A stretch of 64,000 bases of DNA from Gari tellinella (GCA_922989275.2 OV277864.1:75024158-75088157); one strand, 5' to 3'; positions 1-10,490 are shown, counted from the first letter of the stretch. Numbers and translations: made by a program. The notes: generated from the letters alone by a model not told the origin.

Positions 1-39
1 TGTGCAATCAAAGCAATCATCTCCTCTATACGATTTTAT

Positions 40-257
40 ATACCGATATGGCTGGTTTATAATGTCCTACAGTGATTACTTTTGCAAACAGTTTGGTACC
101 TGATGAGACCCCGCGTTACGCGGGGTCTCATCAGGGTCCAAACTGGTTGCCACAATGACCCTGTTTTGAAAAGAAATTTAGAAAATTCTATTTCTAAAAC
201 AACAGCAGACGACAATTGTTGCAGACGCAAAAAATTACCCAGCATGCTAAGAGTTAA
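40..257 (-). mobile_element. C-family hairpin MITE, left end eroded
   Basis: Right end reads CAGCATGCTAAGAGTTAA. The centre is a long palindrome (about 83-153) with arms GAGACCCCGCG / CGCGGGGTCTC. The two short reading frames over it are translations of the palindrome, not genes. The left terminus cannot be placed. Confidence 0.7.
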
Positions 258-355
258 ATTGCAGATTGCTATAGTTACACTGTCCATCCAATTGCTGTAG
301 AGACACTGTCAAATGCTATATAATTTATTGTCTATATGTGATTGCCTAAACCTTT

Positions 356-512
356 TACTTTCTTACTCATTTTACCACCAAATTCTATGGTGTCACTTAT
401 TCTCATTAGAATCGTCTCGAAGAGACTATTCTAATGAGTAGTGACACCATAGGGTTTAATTGAGAAATAAAAGATTTTAGTTTTTGAAATACCCCCCTTA
501 TCTGGAGCCCTG
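356..512 (+). mobile_element. E-family MITE, left terminus missing
   Basis: Hairpin around the AGAATCGTCTCGAAGAGACT apex flanked by ATGGTGTCAC / GTGACACCATAGGG; right terminus TCTGGAGCCCTG. The first 30 or so bases of the family, including the left CAGGGCT end, are absent. Confidence 0.75.
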
Positions 513-678
513 CATGTTTACGTCATATCTCTTCCATGTTCAGATGAGATATCGATGCGTATTTTGGTACCAGCCATAATCAACAGAATAATGCTAGTGA
601 TTTCAGAGCTGAGCGGACACTATATATATATATATACTGTGACTGCCTAATTCTACTGTAGTGAGAGACTCCACAGAC

Positions 679-922
679 TTAACCAATTACCCCATAGCCT
701 GTTTCTAGCATTGAAGACAGGTGACCACTTAAAGCAGGTTGAAAGAAAAGCAGAATGAGCCTTAAGGCACATTCTGCTTTACTTTCAGCCTGCTTTAAGC
801 TACAATCTGCGAGAATCTAGAAAATATTTCTTATGGTACATTTTGATGGCTGTATAAATTGGAACTCAATTCTTCGGTGGAGGAATAAATTAGAGGCATA
901 AAAAGGCATATTTATGGGTTAA
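679..922 (+). mobile_element. A-family TTAA hairpin MITE
   Basis: Starts TTAACCAATTACCCCATAGC; hairpin of AAAGCAGGTTGAAAG type at 730-795; right arm has TATTTATGGGTTAA with the usual GTAATGGG shortened. Mismatches in the stem mark it as an older copy. Confidence 0.8.
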
Positions 923-982
923 AAGAGTGTTTCAAGATTGAAAAGCTGTACGTTTAACACTAGTGTATGTTGACATTATACC

Positions 983-1151
983 TTAACCCATTACCCAATA
1001 AATATGCCCTTTTACGTCTCAAAATTATTCCTCGACTGGAAAAAATAGTTCCACTTTATTAAGTCATGAATATGCACCATAAGAAATATGTTCTATATTC
1101 TAACATTATGGTACCATAAAGCACACTGAAAGTAAAGCAGAATGCGCCTTA
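983..1151 (-). mobile_element. A-family MITE half, interrupted at its hairpin apex
   Basis: TTAACCCATTACCCAATAAA start, distal arm, then the stem to GCAGAATGCGCC. At that point, the centre of the palindrome, another A copy begins. Only a short remnant with TTAA ends (1402-1435) follows that copy; the second half of this element is gone. Confidence 0.75.
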
Positions 1152-1405
1152 ACCCATTACCCCATAACCAGCTTCTAGTTTTGAAGATATATGACTGCAT
1201 AAAGCAAGTTGAAAGTAAAGCAGAATGCGCCTTTAAGGCGCATTCTGCTTTATTTTCAGCCTGCTTTAAGTTACCATCTACTAGAATATATATAGAGAAT
1301 ATTTCTTATGATACATGTTCATGACTATATAAATTTGAATTATTTTCTTCAGTTGAGGAATAAATAAGAGGCGTCAAAAGGCGTATTTATGGTGTAATGG
1401 GTTAA
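1149..1405 (+). mobile_element. A-family MITE nested in an A-family hairpin apex
   Basis: Complete: TTAACCCATTACCCCATAAC to TATTTATGGTGTAATGGGTTAA, 257 bp including both TTAA. Stem GCGCCTTTAAGGCGC. It sits at the TTAA apex of the copy starting at 983. Confidence 0.85.
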
Positions 1406-1796
1406 ATTGCCCTTAATAGCATGAGATGGGTTAAAACACGCTAGACTATACATATCTACAAAACAGGATGCTTGAGTAATTGAAAACTTGTAACTGTGAA
1501 ATATATTCAGTTGTGTCCAATATTTGTAGATAACTACCCTGTGTTAACAGTCGTTGGACTTGTCACAAAATCAATGGCCGTCTAATCACCGGACATCCTT
1601 TATAATTGTTAAATCCATCACATTCAGGGCTTTTATACTAGTTACTGCCAAAAAGACAGAGTATATAATTAGTAGGGTGATACTATACAATCAAGTGTGA
1701 CTATTTTGCAATCCTTCAAAAAAGGATATAATTGTTTGTGATGTTTAAAGCAGCTAGATCCTCCAAGGCTATACTGTGTAAACAAAATGACCAAAT

Positions 1797-2040
1797 GCAG
1801 CTTTCTGCTTTACTTTCTTCTTGCTTTAAGTTTCTCGCTGTAAGTTTATAGCAGATATATTACACAAAAGAAAGTTATTTTTGTGCATAAGACACTGGTG
1901 ACTTTTAGTTTTATCATATTTTTACCACAAAATAAAAGTAAAACAGAAAGCTCCTAAAGGAGCTTTACTCATTACCAAATAGCCTGTTTCTATAGTTTTG
2001 AAGATCGACATGTGACCACTAAAAGCAGCTGATCAAATGA
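1797..2040 (+). repeat. Degenerate A/L hairpin fragments
   Basis: Half hairpins at 1797-1840 (AGCTTTCTGCTTTACTTTC) and 1931-1965, then an A left-arm remnant 1966-2040 (CATTACCAAATAGCCTGTTT). No complete element can be drawn. Confidence 0.5.
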
Positions 2041-2377
2041 ATATAACCCTTTATCCCATATTCTGCATGTTTCTAGTTTTGAACACAGTTGACCACTAAA
2101 AGCAGGTTGAAAGTAAAGCAGAATGCGCCTTACAGCGCATTCTGCTTTACTTTCAGCCTGCTTTAAGCTATCATCTGCTAAAATGTAGAAAATATTTCTT
2201 AAAGGGACTCGCAACCGGATGGTGTACTTGTCAATATAAAATAAAATACTCAAATAAAAGCAAATTTGTGGCATTATTTGGCTTCTGACATTAAAAAAAT
2301 ATGATCAGTCCATAAAAAGTCTCAAGAATCGTCACCGAATCTTAGTTTTTTTAGATATTTTCCATCGTTTATCTATA

Positions 2378-2722
2378 CCGGCGGTAGTGGCCCAATGGTT
2401 AACACCTTGGACTACGGTACCAGAGGTCGTGAGTTCGATCCCCCGCCGGACCAGCGGTCTGACTAGGGGATTTTTTCCGAATCCCTTATGATGTACAGGA
2501 ATGTCCTTGAGCAAGACATGTACCGCGAATTGCTCCTCTCCACCCAGGGGTTAAAATGGGTACCTGTGAGGGTCTGAGCCGGTACTGCGGCTGCTTTAGC
2601 GCCATATGTTAGCAGTGCTCAATATTGTAGGCAAGATGGCTCAATGATCAGGGGGTAAATGTACAGTCGGCTGAGCGGTCATTCGGACTGAAAGTAGACT
2701 TTAACTGGTACTTTTTTTTTTA
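2378..2722 (+). mobile_element. tRNA-derived SINE
   Basis: Box A-like TAGTGGCCCAATGG at 2384 and box B-like GTGAGTTCGATCC at 2429, with a tRNA-like head ending CGCCGGACCA, a roughly 270-bp body and a terminal T run at 2712-2722. It interrupts the small CTATACCG...CGGTATAG palindrome present intact in the other J copy. Confidence 0.75.
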
Positions 2723-2844
2723 TACAACGGTATAGTTGTTGTTGTTGCTTCTCTACACGGGCTCAGGCATAAACCCGAGCCGAATAAAGTACTATTGATC
2801 GCTACCAGTGCAATACATTAATTCGCTACCATATATATAGAGAG

Positions 2845-2932
2845 CGCTGGTAGCCGAGTTGGTAAAGGTGTGTCCTCATTTTTCATGTTTGTCTCCGCAT
2901 GGAGGGTCCCGGGTTCGAATCCCACCAGAGCT
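2845..2932 (+). other. tRNA-like sequence (class II-like), probably a SINE head or pseudogene
   Basis: Box A TAGCCGAGTTGG, box B GGGTTCGAATCCC, a possible variable arm CTCC-GCAT-GGAG, and an acceptor AGCGCTG / CAGAGCT with one mismatch. No acceptable anticodon stem forms and the T stem is weak, so a functional tRNA is unlikely. A T-rich tract follows at 2935-2952, as in SINE tails. Confidence 0.55.
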
Positions 2933-3648
2933 TCTTCTTATTTATTTTTTTTGAAATGCGTTTTTTAACAGAATTTATTATCCTAAACTAAATCTTACCC
3001 ATTTATATAAGCATTTGACATATATTTACAAATTACTATTTTTAATGCTAAATCCGGTTGCGAGCCCCTTTAATATGATACATATTTATGACTGTACAAA
3101 TTGGAACTAGTTTCTTCAATGGAGGAATACATTTAAGGTGTAAAATGGTGTATTTATGGGGTAATTGGTTAAGCACCATAAATCATTGTTTGCATGAGTG
3201 AGTGCTATATTGAAGGGTTTCTCTGTACAGTATGAAGATCAATGCTATACAATTTGTACATATTTTCTTATTGATTGAAAGTGGTGCCTTTTTATAGACT
3301 ACAAGAGAGCCAATTAAACTGTCACAAAACAGTTGTTACATTTATGACATTGGAAGGGAATGATCTATAGAGTATCTAGTGAAGTAGGTTATCAAACTTT
3401 GTCATTTGTTCTCGATTTGTTTTAAACCAAGGAGACTTTTGTTGGACTTGTGCAGTCTTGTTAGAAAAATATTCTTGTAAAATAAAGCTTATAACACATT
3501 ATTCCATAAATATTCCTTTATACCATTTCATTTCTCCACTGAAGTAATTTATAGTTCCATTTTATACATTCATAAATATGCACAATAAGAAATATTTCCT
3601 ATATTCTGATATATAGCTGATGGTAGCTTAATTAAAGCATGTTGAAAA

Positions 3649-5257
3649 CAAGAGACCCAGAGGGTCACATTTCGCTCACCTGAGGACATTGTACCATAGA
3701 ATCTGACTGGGCAAGACAACATTTTGATATAGCTATGACCCAGGTGCCATAATTTGATCTTGGTAGAGGACCACAATGCAAAGCTACATGTCAGATATTA
3801 ATGATCTGGACCTTACGGTTTAAGAGAAGAACATTTTTTAAGGTTTTCCTATAAAAACTGATAAGCCCCTGGGTGGGACCAATTTTGACCCAGGTGTTAT
3901 AATTTGAACACACTTGGTAGGAAACCACAAGGCAAAGCTATATGTCAAATATTAAAGATCTGGGCCTTACAGTTTCAGAGTAGAAGATTCTCAAAGGTTT
4001 TCCTATATATGTCTATGTAAAACTGATAAGCCCCGGGGCGGGGCCAAATTTGATCAAGGGGTCATAATTTGAACAATCTTGGTAGAGTACCATAGGGCAA
4101 AGCTACATGTCAAATATAAATGATCTTGGCCTTACGGTTTCAGAGAAGAAGATTTTTAAAGGTTTTCCTATTAAAAACTAATACGCCCGAGGGCGTGGCA
4201 ATTTTTGGCCCGGGGGTCATAATTTGAACAGTCTTGGTAGAGGTCAACAAGGCAAAGCTATATGTCAAATATTAAAGATCTAGGCCATACAGTTTAAGAG
4301 AAGACAATTTTTAAAGGGTTTCCCATATAAGTCTATGTAAAACTGATAAGCCCCGGGGCGGGGCCAATTTTGACCATGGGGTTATAATTTGAACAATTTT
4401 GGTAGAGGTCTATAAGGCAAAGCTACATGTTAAATATAAGTGATCTAGGCCTTACAGTTTCAGAGAAGAAGATTTTTAAAGGTTTTCCTATAAAAAACTG
4501 ATAAGCCCGAGGGCGGGGCCATTTTTGGCCCCGGGGTCATTATTTGAACAATCTTCGTAGAGGACCACAAGGCAAAGCTATATGTTGAATATTAAAGATC
4601 TGGGCCTTACAGTTTCAGAGAAGAAGATTTTTAAAGGTTTTCCTATATAAGTCTATGTAAAACTGATAAGCCCCGGGGCGGGGCCAATTTTGACCCGGGG
4701 GTCATAATTTGAACATTCTTGGACTAGGACCATATGGCAAAGCTACATGTCAAATATTAATGATCTAGGCCATACAGTTTCTGAGGAGAAGATTTTTAAA
4801 GGTTTTCCTAAGAAAAACTGATAAGCCCCAGGGCGGGGCCATTTTTTACCCCAGGGTCAAAATTTGAACAATCTTGGTAGAAGATCATTAGGTAATTATA
4901 CATACCAAATATCAAAGGTCTGGGCCTTTGGGTTTCTGAGAAGAAGATTTTTAAAGATTTTCTTATGCATTAAAAGTTGTCTATACGGTCATGTTAGAAA
5001 ATCTAGTCCCACAGCAAGGGGAATAACTCTAGCCAAAAACTTTGAACAAGATTTCGTTCCCCCTTGTCACTGATGCTTCTGATAAAGTTTGGTTGAAATC
5101 GGGTCAGTGGTTTCAGAGGAGATGTTGTTTGAAAATGTGAACGTACGACGTACGACGGACACCGGACGACGGACACCGGACGACGGACGCCAGACACCGG
5201 ACGACGGACGGAATGGTATCACAATAGCTCATCCTGAGCCTTTGGCTCAGGTGAGCT
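3649..5257. mobile_element. HN1: pearl/Helentron-associated-like element with tandem core
   Basis: Begins CAAGAGACCCAGAGGGTCAC, contains a seven-monomer array (about 3800-4970), a conserved 3' part, a GACGGACACCG-type microsatellite (5146-5212), and ends with a hairpin CTGAGCCTTTGGCTCAG shortly before GTGAGCT. Internal GCTCACCTGAG near the left end mirrors CTCAGGTGAGC at the right. No coding capacity. The layout matches pearl elements of oysters and HINEs; assignment is by structure only. It may have duplicated the dinucleotide AA. Confidence 0.75.
3800..4970. repeat. Tandem array, 155/165-bp monomers alternating in a 320-bp dimer
   Basis: The landmark ATAAGCCC (ATACGCCC in one copy) occurs at 3861, 4026, 4181, 4346, 4501, 4666 and 4821, i.e. 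spacings 165, 155, 165, 155, 165, 155. The longer monomers carry an extra TATATAAGTCTATGTAAAAC block, as seen at 4006, 4326 and 4646. Confidence 0.9.
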
Positions 5258-5390
5258 AATAAAGCAGAATGCTACTTTATGGCCATTCTACTTTACTTTT
5301 AGCCTGCTTTATAAGTGGTAACCTGTTTTCAGAAATAGGCTCGGCCGGCCGGGTAATGGATTAAACAAACAGTGCAGACTACAGAGAATA

Positions 5391-5797
5391 CATACATACA
5401 TCTATTACAACCACTTAAAAGAAGGGTAATTGGTTGTATAAAATACAGCTAGGTGGCAGTTTAAAGCAAGGTGAACGTAAAACTGAAAACTCCCAAAGGA
5501 GCTTTCTGTTTTACTGTCACCTTGCTTTAAGCAGTCACCTTTTGTAAATACCTAATAATTAACCCTTATCCTGCGGTAATATCGTCTGCTTCGAAATTGT
5601 CATCTGCAAAATTTGTTTAATCTACATGTATGCATTTTTTAAGTAAAGAAACCTCAGGACGAGTGTCAAACAGATTGGGTCCAGAGCAGACGCCGCGTAA
5701 TGCGGCGTCTGATCTTGATCCAAACTGTTTGCAAAAGTCAGTAAAGTCGCGACAAGCAGGCAAAGGGTTAACTTATGGTTGTAATAGAGAGGTTTTA
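5391..5797 (+). mobile_element. G-family MITE containing a B element
   Basis: Left CTATTACAACCAC and right GTAATAGAGAGGTTTTA ends. Hairpin of AAAGCAAGGTGAACGTAAA type (5462-5531) with apex CTCCCAAAGGAGC. Interrupted at TTAA 5559 by a B copy and resumes at 5772. Confidence 0.75.
5559..5771 (+). mobile_element. B-like TTAA hairpin MITE nested in G
   Basis: Ends TTAACCCTTATCCTGC and GCAGGCAAAGGGTTAA; central palindrome with GCAGACGCCGCG / CGGCGTCTG. The TTAA duplication flanks it inside the G copy. Confidence 0.8.
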
Positions 5798-5804
5798 CTG
5801 TTTC

Positions 5805-6398
5805 AGGTGACTTTCAACTGCATAGAATGGTACCAGTATGTCTGAAATAGGATCTTTTTCAATATTTTCAGAGTGACAGACAGTTTTTGTCCTGATCAGA
5901 TGCTGAGTGACTCTGCAACCTTCTCCCGCTAAATATTCAAATATAAAACGGTAACCCCATCCCCTATGAACATCTAATATCTCAATTATTACATTAGCAA
6001 ATACAATTATAGGAAACCTTTTTGTCAGACAGATTCTATACAAATTCAGCTGCATGATTTGAATCTTCACTGTTTTCAAAGAGCATCAATATAGGGGGTT
6101 TTATTCAAATGACTTAATCAATCACCGTTATGTCATACAAATGCAGGTTGCAACAGTATAAAACTTAAGTTATTAAATCAAGCTGAAAATCCCTACAAAC
6201 TAGTGAGTCACATGGGATAAAAGATTGAATATTACCGCTGTGTTTATTGCAAATTAATTTTGCTGTAGTCAACAATGCAAATATGTTTCAATGAATACAA
6301 ATCACTTTAGGCTGCATTAATTTGTGACAGAATTATGAATCCATAAGGACAACATTTATTTACCCAGAAGCCTGTACCAAATTTTGAAGAAAAATGAC
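5805..6398. other. Mostly unassigned; shared segment with P
   Basis: The stretch around 5967-6002 (GAACATCTAATATCTCAATT) is shared with the P element at 47877, and 5865-5920 looks like an eroded hairpin. Nothing else recognisable. Confidence 0.4.
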
Positions 6399-6647
6399 TT
6401 AACTCTTTAAACACTAAGTAACTCTTGTGGGTTATTAGGTTCCCATGTGGATCTTTTTAGTTACCAAAACATGATCCAGTCTACTTGGATTTCTGAATAT
6501 AAAGTTTAATGAATATACTGGTCTAAATTAGCAAACAGTGTAGACCCAGATCAGAGAGCTCCCAAAGGAGCCCTCTGATCTAGGTCTACACTGTTTGCAA
6601 ATGTTATGAGTATGTTTTAAACAGGTCCACGGTGTTGAAAGAGTTAA
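6399..6647 (+). mobile_element. D-like TTAA hairpin MITE
   Basis: TTAACTCTTTAAACAC at the left and GTGTTGAAAGAGTTAA at the right; near-perfect central palindrome 6534-6600 with AAACAGTGTAGACC arms. A short reading frame there is palindrome sequence. Confidence 0.8.
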
Positions 6648-6765
6648 CTCTTAGCATGCTATCTGTGAATGACGATAGCCTTTGCAAACAGTTTGAATCC
6701 TGGTGAGACACTGCATAACATGGTGTTTCGTCAGATTCCCAACAATTTGACACTCTGATCTAGGG
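6644..6765 (+). mobile_element. C-family fragment abutting the D-like copy
   Basis: Begins TTAACTCTTAGCATGCTAT, sharing its TTAA with the preceding element, and continues through a decayed hairpin to TTTGACACTCTGATC. The right end is lost. Confidence 0.65.
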
Positions 6766-6930
6766 GAAACTTAGACCTCACCCTTAATTTGATAAACTTT
6801 TTAACCATCTTATTTGCCAAATCAATGCGAAGAGCTTAGTGTTTAGTGTAAGTTTTGTTCAAGGTCAATTGTAATTACATGATGTTATTAAGAAATCAAC
6901 TGATTTTTTTTACGTTTAAGCAAAATAAAC

Positions 6931-7998
6931 TAGAACGGCTATCACTAAAGGTGATAAATACCCCCACTATGCAGCACTCTGTCACACTCTGCAGACGTTT
7001 TCAATGAGGTTTGACAATGGCAGGGTGCTGCCACCATCATAAAAACTTGGAAAATTTATGGCAAGTATCAAGTAAATCAGGTTGAAAGTGAAGGAGTTTG
7101 CCGTACAAGATTTTGCCTGCCAATTTCAAGACCAATTTCAAGGCCAAAGGTCAAGGTCACAGAGATTTGAAATGTGTGTCTTGCACATCTACTACTCCTG
7201 AGTAACATTTATGCAAATTATCATGTGAATCGGGTTGAAAGTGAAGGAGGAGTTCAAAGTAAAAGATTTTGCCTGCCAATTTCAAGACCAATTTAAATGA
7301 CAAAGGTCAAGGTCACAGAGACCTGAAATTGTTGTCTTGTACATCTACTACACCTGAGTAACATCTATGCCAAGTATCAAATGAATCGGGTTGAAACTGA
7401 AGGAGGAGTTGAATGTACAAGATTTTGCCTGCCAATTTCAAGACCAAATTTAAGGCCAAAGGTCAAGGTCACAGGGACCTGAAATTTGTGTCTTGCACAT
7501 CTAGTACACCTGAGTAACATTTATGCCAAGTATCAAATGAATCGGGTTGAAACTGAAAGAGGAGTTGAAAATACAAGATTTTGCCTACCAATTTCAAGAC
7601 CAATTTCAAGGCCAAAGGTCAAGGTCAAGGTCACAGAGACCTGAAATTTGTGTCTTGCACATCTATTACACCTGAGTAACATCTATGCCAAGTATCAAAT
7701 GAATCGGGTTGAAACTGAAGGAGGAGTTGAAAGTACAAGATTTTGGCTACCAATTTCAATAGTAATTTCAAGGCCAAAGTTCAAGGTCAAGGTCACAAAG
7801 ACCTGAAATTTGTGTCTTGCACATCTACTACACCTGAGTAACATTTATGCCAAGTATCAAATTAATTGGGTTGAATCTGAAGGAGGAGTTGAAAGTACAA
7901 GATTTTGCAGACAGACCGACCAACCGACAGACCAACGGCCAACCGACCGACAGGCTGATTCCAGTATACCCCCCTCAAACTCTGTTTGTGGGGGTATA
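6931..7998. mobile_element. HN2: pearl/HINE-like element with ~156-bp tandem core
   Basis: Six monomers with landmark GTTGAA at 7081, 7234, 7390, 7546, 7709 and 7870 (spacings 153-163 bp), then a GACC/GACA microsatellite (7908-7953) and a terminal hairpin ATACCCCC...GGGGGTAT (7966-7998). A matching ATACCCCCAC lies near the left end at 6959. Non-coding. Structure as in pearl/Helentron-associated elements. Confidence 0.75.
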
Positions 7999-7999
7999 A

Positions 8000-8373
8000 T
8001 GACAAAAAAGATTGTCAAATTCATTACTAAAATCCTGTTCACATATTTCACAAACTGATTACTATAGAACATCACAACAAAGAATATGACTTCAACATCC
8101 AACAAACAACATCAACATCGTTTTGTGGATGAATTGTTACAAATCTGTATATAATATCCATTGGGGGATACATTGCTATATACTGAATTGCCATTAGACA
8201 TCAAGGCAAAGAGCAAGACAATCAACCATAAACATTGGTCAATGAACCAAGAACCCCATAAACATTGGTCAATGAACCAACCAGATCATACGTCCCTTAT
8301 ACATACCTATATCCAAACGATTCTGGTGGATGTATACAGTCAAGCCTATATACATTTCAAGTGTCACTTAGTC
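8000..8373. other. Unassigned
   Basis: Only a 25-bp direct repeat is visible (CATAAACATTGGTCAATGAA at 8228 and 8260). Confidence 0.5.
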
Positions 8374-8596
8374 TTAACCCATTAACCCATAAATAAGCCT
8401 TTTTATGCCTTTAATTTATTCCTTCACTGAAGAAATCAGTTCCACATTATACCAAGATGAAAATGTCTTGTAACAAACATTTTCTTTTTTCTAGTAGACT
8501 GTAGCTTAAAGCAGGCTGAAAGTAAATCAGAATACGCCTTCAGGCACATTCTGCTTTACTTTCAACCTGCTTTAAGTAGTCACCAGTCCTACATTA
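8374..8596 (-). mobile_element. A-family MITE, right end replaced
   Basis: TTAACCCATTAACCCATAAA start, hairpin 8508-8574. The last 40 bp of the family are missing; another A copy starts at TTAA 8593. Confidence 0.75.
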
Positions 8597-8766
8597 ACCC
8601 TTTATCCCATAGCTTTTTTCAAGTTTAAAAGACAGGTGACTTCTTAATCAGGTTGAAAGTAAAGCAGAATGCACCTTTAAAGGTGCATTCTACTTTATTT
8701 TCAACCTGCTTTAAGTAATGTAATATTTCTTCAAGAATAGAAACAGGCAATGGGGTAATGGGTTAA
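8593..8766. mobile_element. A-family variant with two left arms (symmetrical)
   Basis: Left TTAACCCTTTATCCCATAGC and right GAAACAGGCAATGGGGTAAT ending GGGTTAA are both the 'TAGCCTGTTTCTAG' arm, on either side of a hairpin with GCACCTTTAAAGGTGC. The normal distal arm is absent, giving a 174-bp, nearly fully palindromic element. Confidence 0.8.
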
Positions 8767-8904
8767 TTGTGTTTGTTGCCAGCCATTAGAACTGTCTGTG
8801 TCCCAATTATATAATACCATTGACAAAGTGTCCAAGTCTGCAACATCAGTGCCAACTCATGCATAATACATTGCGCAACACTTTGCAATGCTATCCATGA
8901 AACC

Positions 8905-9093
8905 ATGGCAACATTTTCAAACAGTTTGGTCCTGATGAGACGCCGCGTAACGCGGCGTCTCATCAGTATCCAAACTGTTTGACACACCTACTCTGTTTTG
9001 GAAAGAAATTTTGAAATATCTGATTTTAGAACAGTAGCAGACGACAAATTTTGTTGCAGACGAATAAACTAAAAGCAGGCAAATTAAGAGTTT
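8905..9093 (-). mobile_element. C-family MITE with perfect stem
   Basis: Palindrome 8914-8980, GAGACGCCGCGTAACGCGGC apex; right arm AGCAGACGACAAATT; end eroded (AGGCAAATTAAGAG). Confidence 0.7.
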
Positions 9094-9099
9094 AAAGAA

Positions 9100-9525
9100 A
9101 CATCAGATTCTCTCCTGTGCAATCCAAAACCCTTACATTTTGTCACAGTCAAAATCTTACAATTTTATGATATCATCATTCTGAGCTTCATATTATTGTT
9201 GAAATTTAGTTTTTAAACCTTTCCTTTGAGGAAAACTTAATATAAGTAATTTACAAACAGTAACATACCCTTTGAAGGCTGATTCTAACCTGAATAACAT
9301 TTGAAAACAAATCTAAGATCCAGATTAGAAGCTGATCGAATTACCTTGCAATCTTGTCAAGATCCATAAATTGATTAGTCTCCTGTCTAAAACCAACTTT
9401 AAGAAATAAAATTAAACAATTGTAAAACATCTTATTGTACATAGCATCAGAAGTGATTCTATTTGTTACTGTATGCCAACATACCATTGTAATAAACAAC
9501 CCAAAATGAGCAAACAGAAAAATGT
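9100..9525. other. Unassigned
   Basis: AT-rich sequence with no recognisable gene or repeat. Confidence 0.5.
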
Positions 9526-9876
9526 CAATGGCATCATTATAGGAAAAATACATCTTGATAAACTTTAACATATCACTTTATTCATCTGCTATATAGTCAT
9601 GAAACATGATAATATTATACAGGCATCATTAGGAAAATAAATATCTTGATAAACTTTAACATATCACTTTATTCATCTGCTATATAGTCATGAAACATGA
9701 TAATATTATACAGGCATCATTAGGAAAATAAATATCTTGATAAACTTTAACATATCACTTTATTCATCTGCTATATAGTCATGAAACATGATAATATTAT
9801 ACAGGCATCATTAGGAAAATAAATATCTTGATAAACTTTAACATATCAATTAATTCATCTGCTATAGTCATGAATC
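9526..9876. repeat. 91-bp tandem repeat, about 3.7 copies
   Basis: TATCACTTTATTCATCTGC at 9571, 9662 and 9753, and a diverged start at 9844. The three full units are almost identical, implying recent amplification. A single diverged relative lies at about 10155-10215. Confidence 0.92.
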
Positions 9877-9879
9877 AAT

Positions 9880-10490
9880 GATATACATGTGTACGGTGGA
9901 ATCAAATTCAATTACACTGATTCTGCTTACTCATATAATATATTATTTCAAAGTTTAAATTAGAAGTATGTTCAACTTGTTAGCATTTTAACTCTAGTTT
10001 TAAATTTTCAACAGAAGAATTGTGGTTAAAATTGAATTAAACAAGTTATCAAAGTTCAACTACATATAACATGATTGTATTTGACAGGGTTATGGTTAAT
10101 TAATTACTGTATAGCTATAGTATTATATAGTGCTTAGTTTAATAATGGAATTTTACTTGTGAAATGTCAATGGTATTACTACAGGAATATATATCTTGCT
10201 AAACCTTATTCTGTGAATGTTTCATTTGCTTTAGAATTGTAAGCATTTGTTTTAATTGATTTAACTTAATATTAAACCTACAAAAAACAGCGTTGATCAT
10301 CTTAGACTGAAATCAGAAGCCAAAGTTACTACATGTGTTATTATATATCTGATCTTGATCGTAATTTGTATCAAGTATAACTATGCAGAATAAGGGTTAT
10401 AGACCTAAAACAATTGGGAAATAACAGTTATTGCAAAATGGTACCAGACTGAAAAATTATATATCTCTGGTGTCATTCTTGCTTTAGACA
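9880..10490. other. Unassigned AT-rich stretch
   Basis: Only the diverged 91-bp unit relative at 10155-10215 is recognised. Confidence 0.45.

Larger units (their letters stand above)
2202..3070 (-). mobile_element. J-family element (TA target) carrying two tRNA-derived insertions
   Basis: Ends AAGGGACTCGCAACCGGATG and GGTTGCGAGCCCCTT, with TA on each side. Matches the copy at 44538-44893 in opposite orientation almost base for base. The excess length over that copy (869 versus 356 bp) is explained by insertions at about 2378-2722 and 2783-2985. TA targets and TIRs suggest a Tc1/mariner-type MITE; the superfamily is inferred. Confidence 0.8.
2043..3172 (+). mobile_element. A-family MITE carrying a J element
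   Basis: Left end at about 2043 (ATAACCCTTTATCCCATA), intact hairpin with GCGCCTTACAGCGC, arm to AAATATTTCTTA at 2201, J element, then the arm continues ATATGATACATATTTATGAC to TATGGGGTAATTGGTTAA. Without the insert it is an ordinary roughly 255-bp A copy. Confidence 0.85.
3489..5364 (-). mobile_element. A-family MITE split by the HN1 element
   Basis: Left part 3489-3648 is the distal arm and the start of the stem (...AGCATGTTGAAAA). The stem resumes at 5258 (AATAAAGCAGAATGC) and the copy ends GGGTAATGGATTAA. Rejoining the parts gives a normal A copy, so HN1 has exact boundaries. Confidence 0.8.

Noticed and set aside
57..300. Overlapping short frames on both strands with motifs such as FSKFLFKTGS
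   Set aside because: The same peptide recurs wherever C elements occur; it is the translated palindrome arm.
2845..2932. Functional tRNA gene
   Set aside because: Boxes A and B and an acceptor-like stem are present but no proper anticodon arm; more likely SINE-derived.
3800..4970. CRISPR array
   Set aside because: 155/165-bp units with no short repeat-spacer pattern, in an animal genome; it is the core of HN1.
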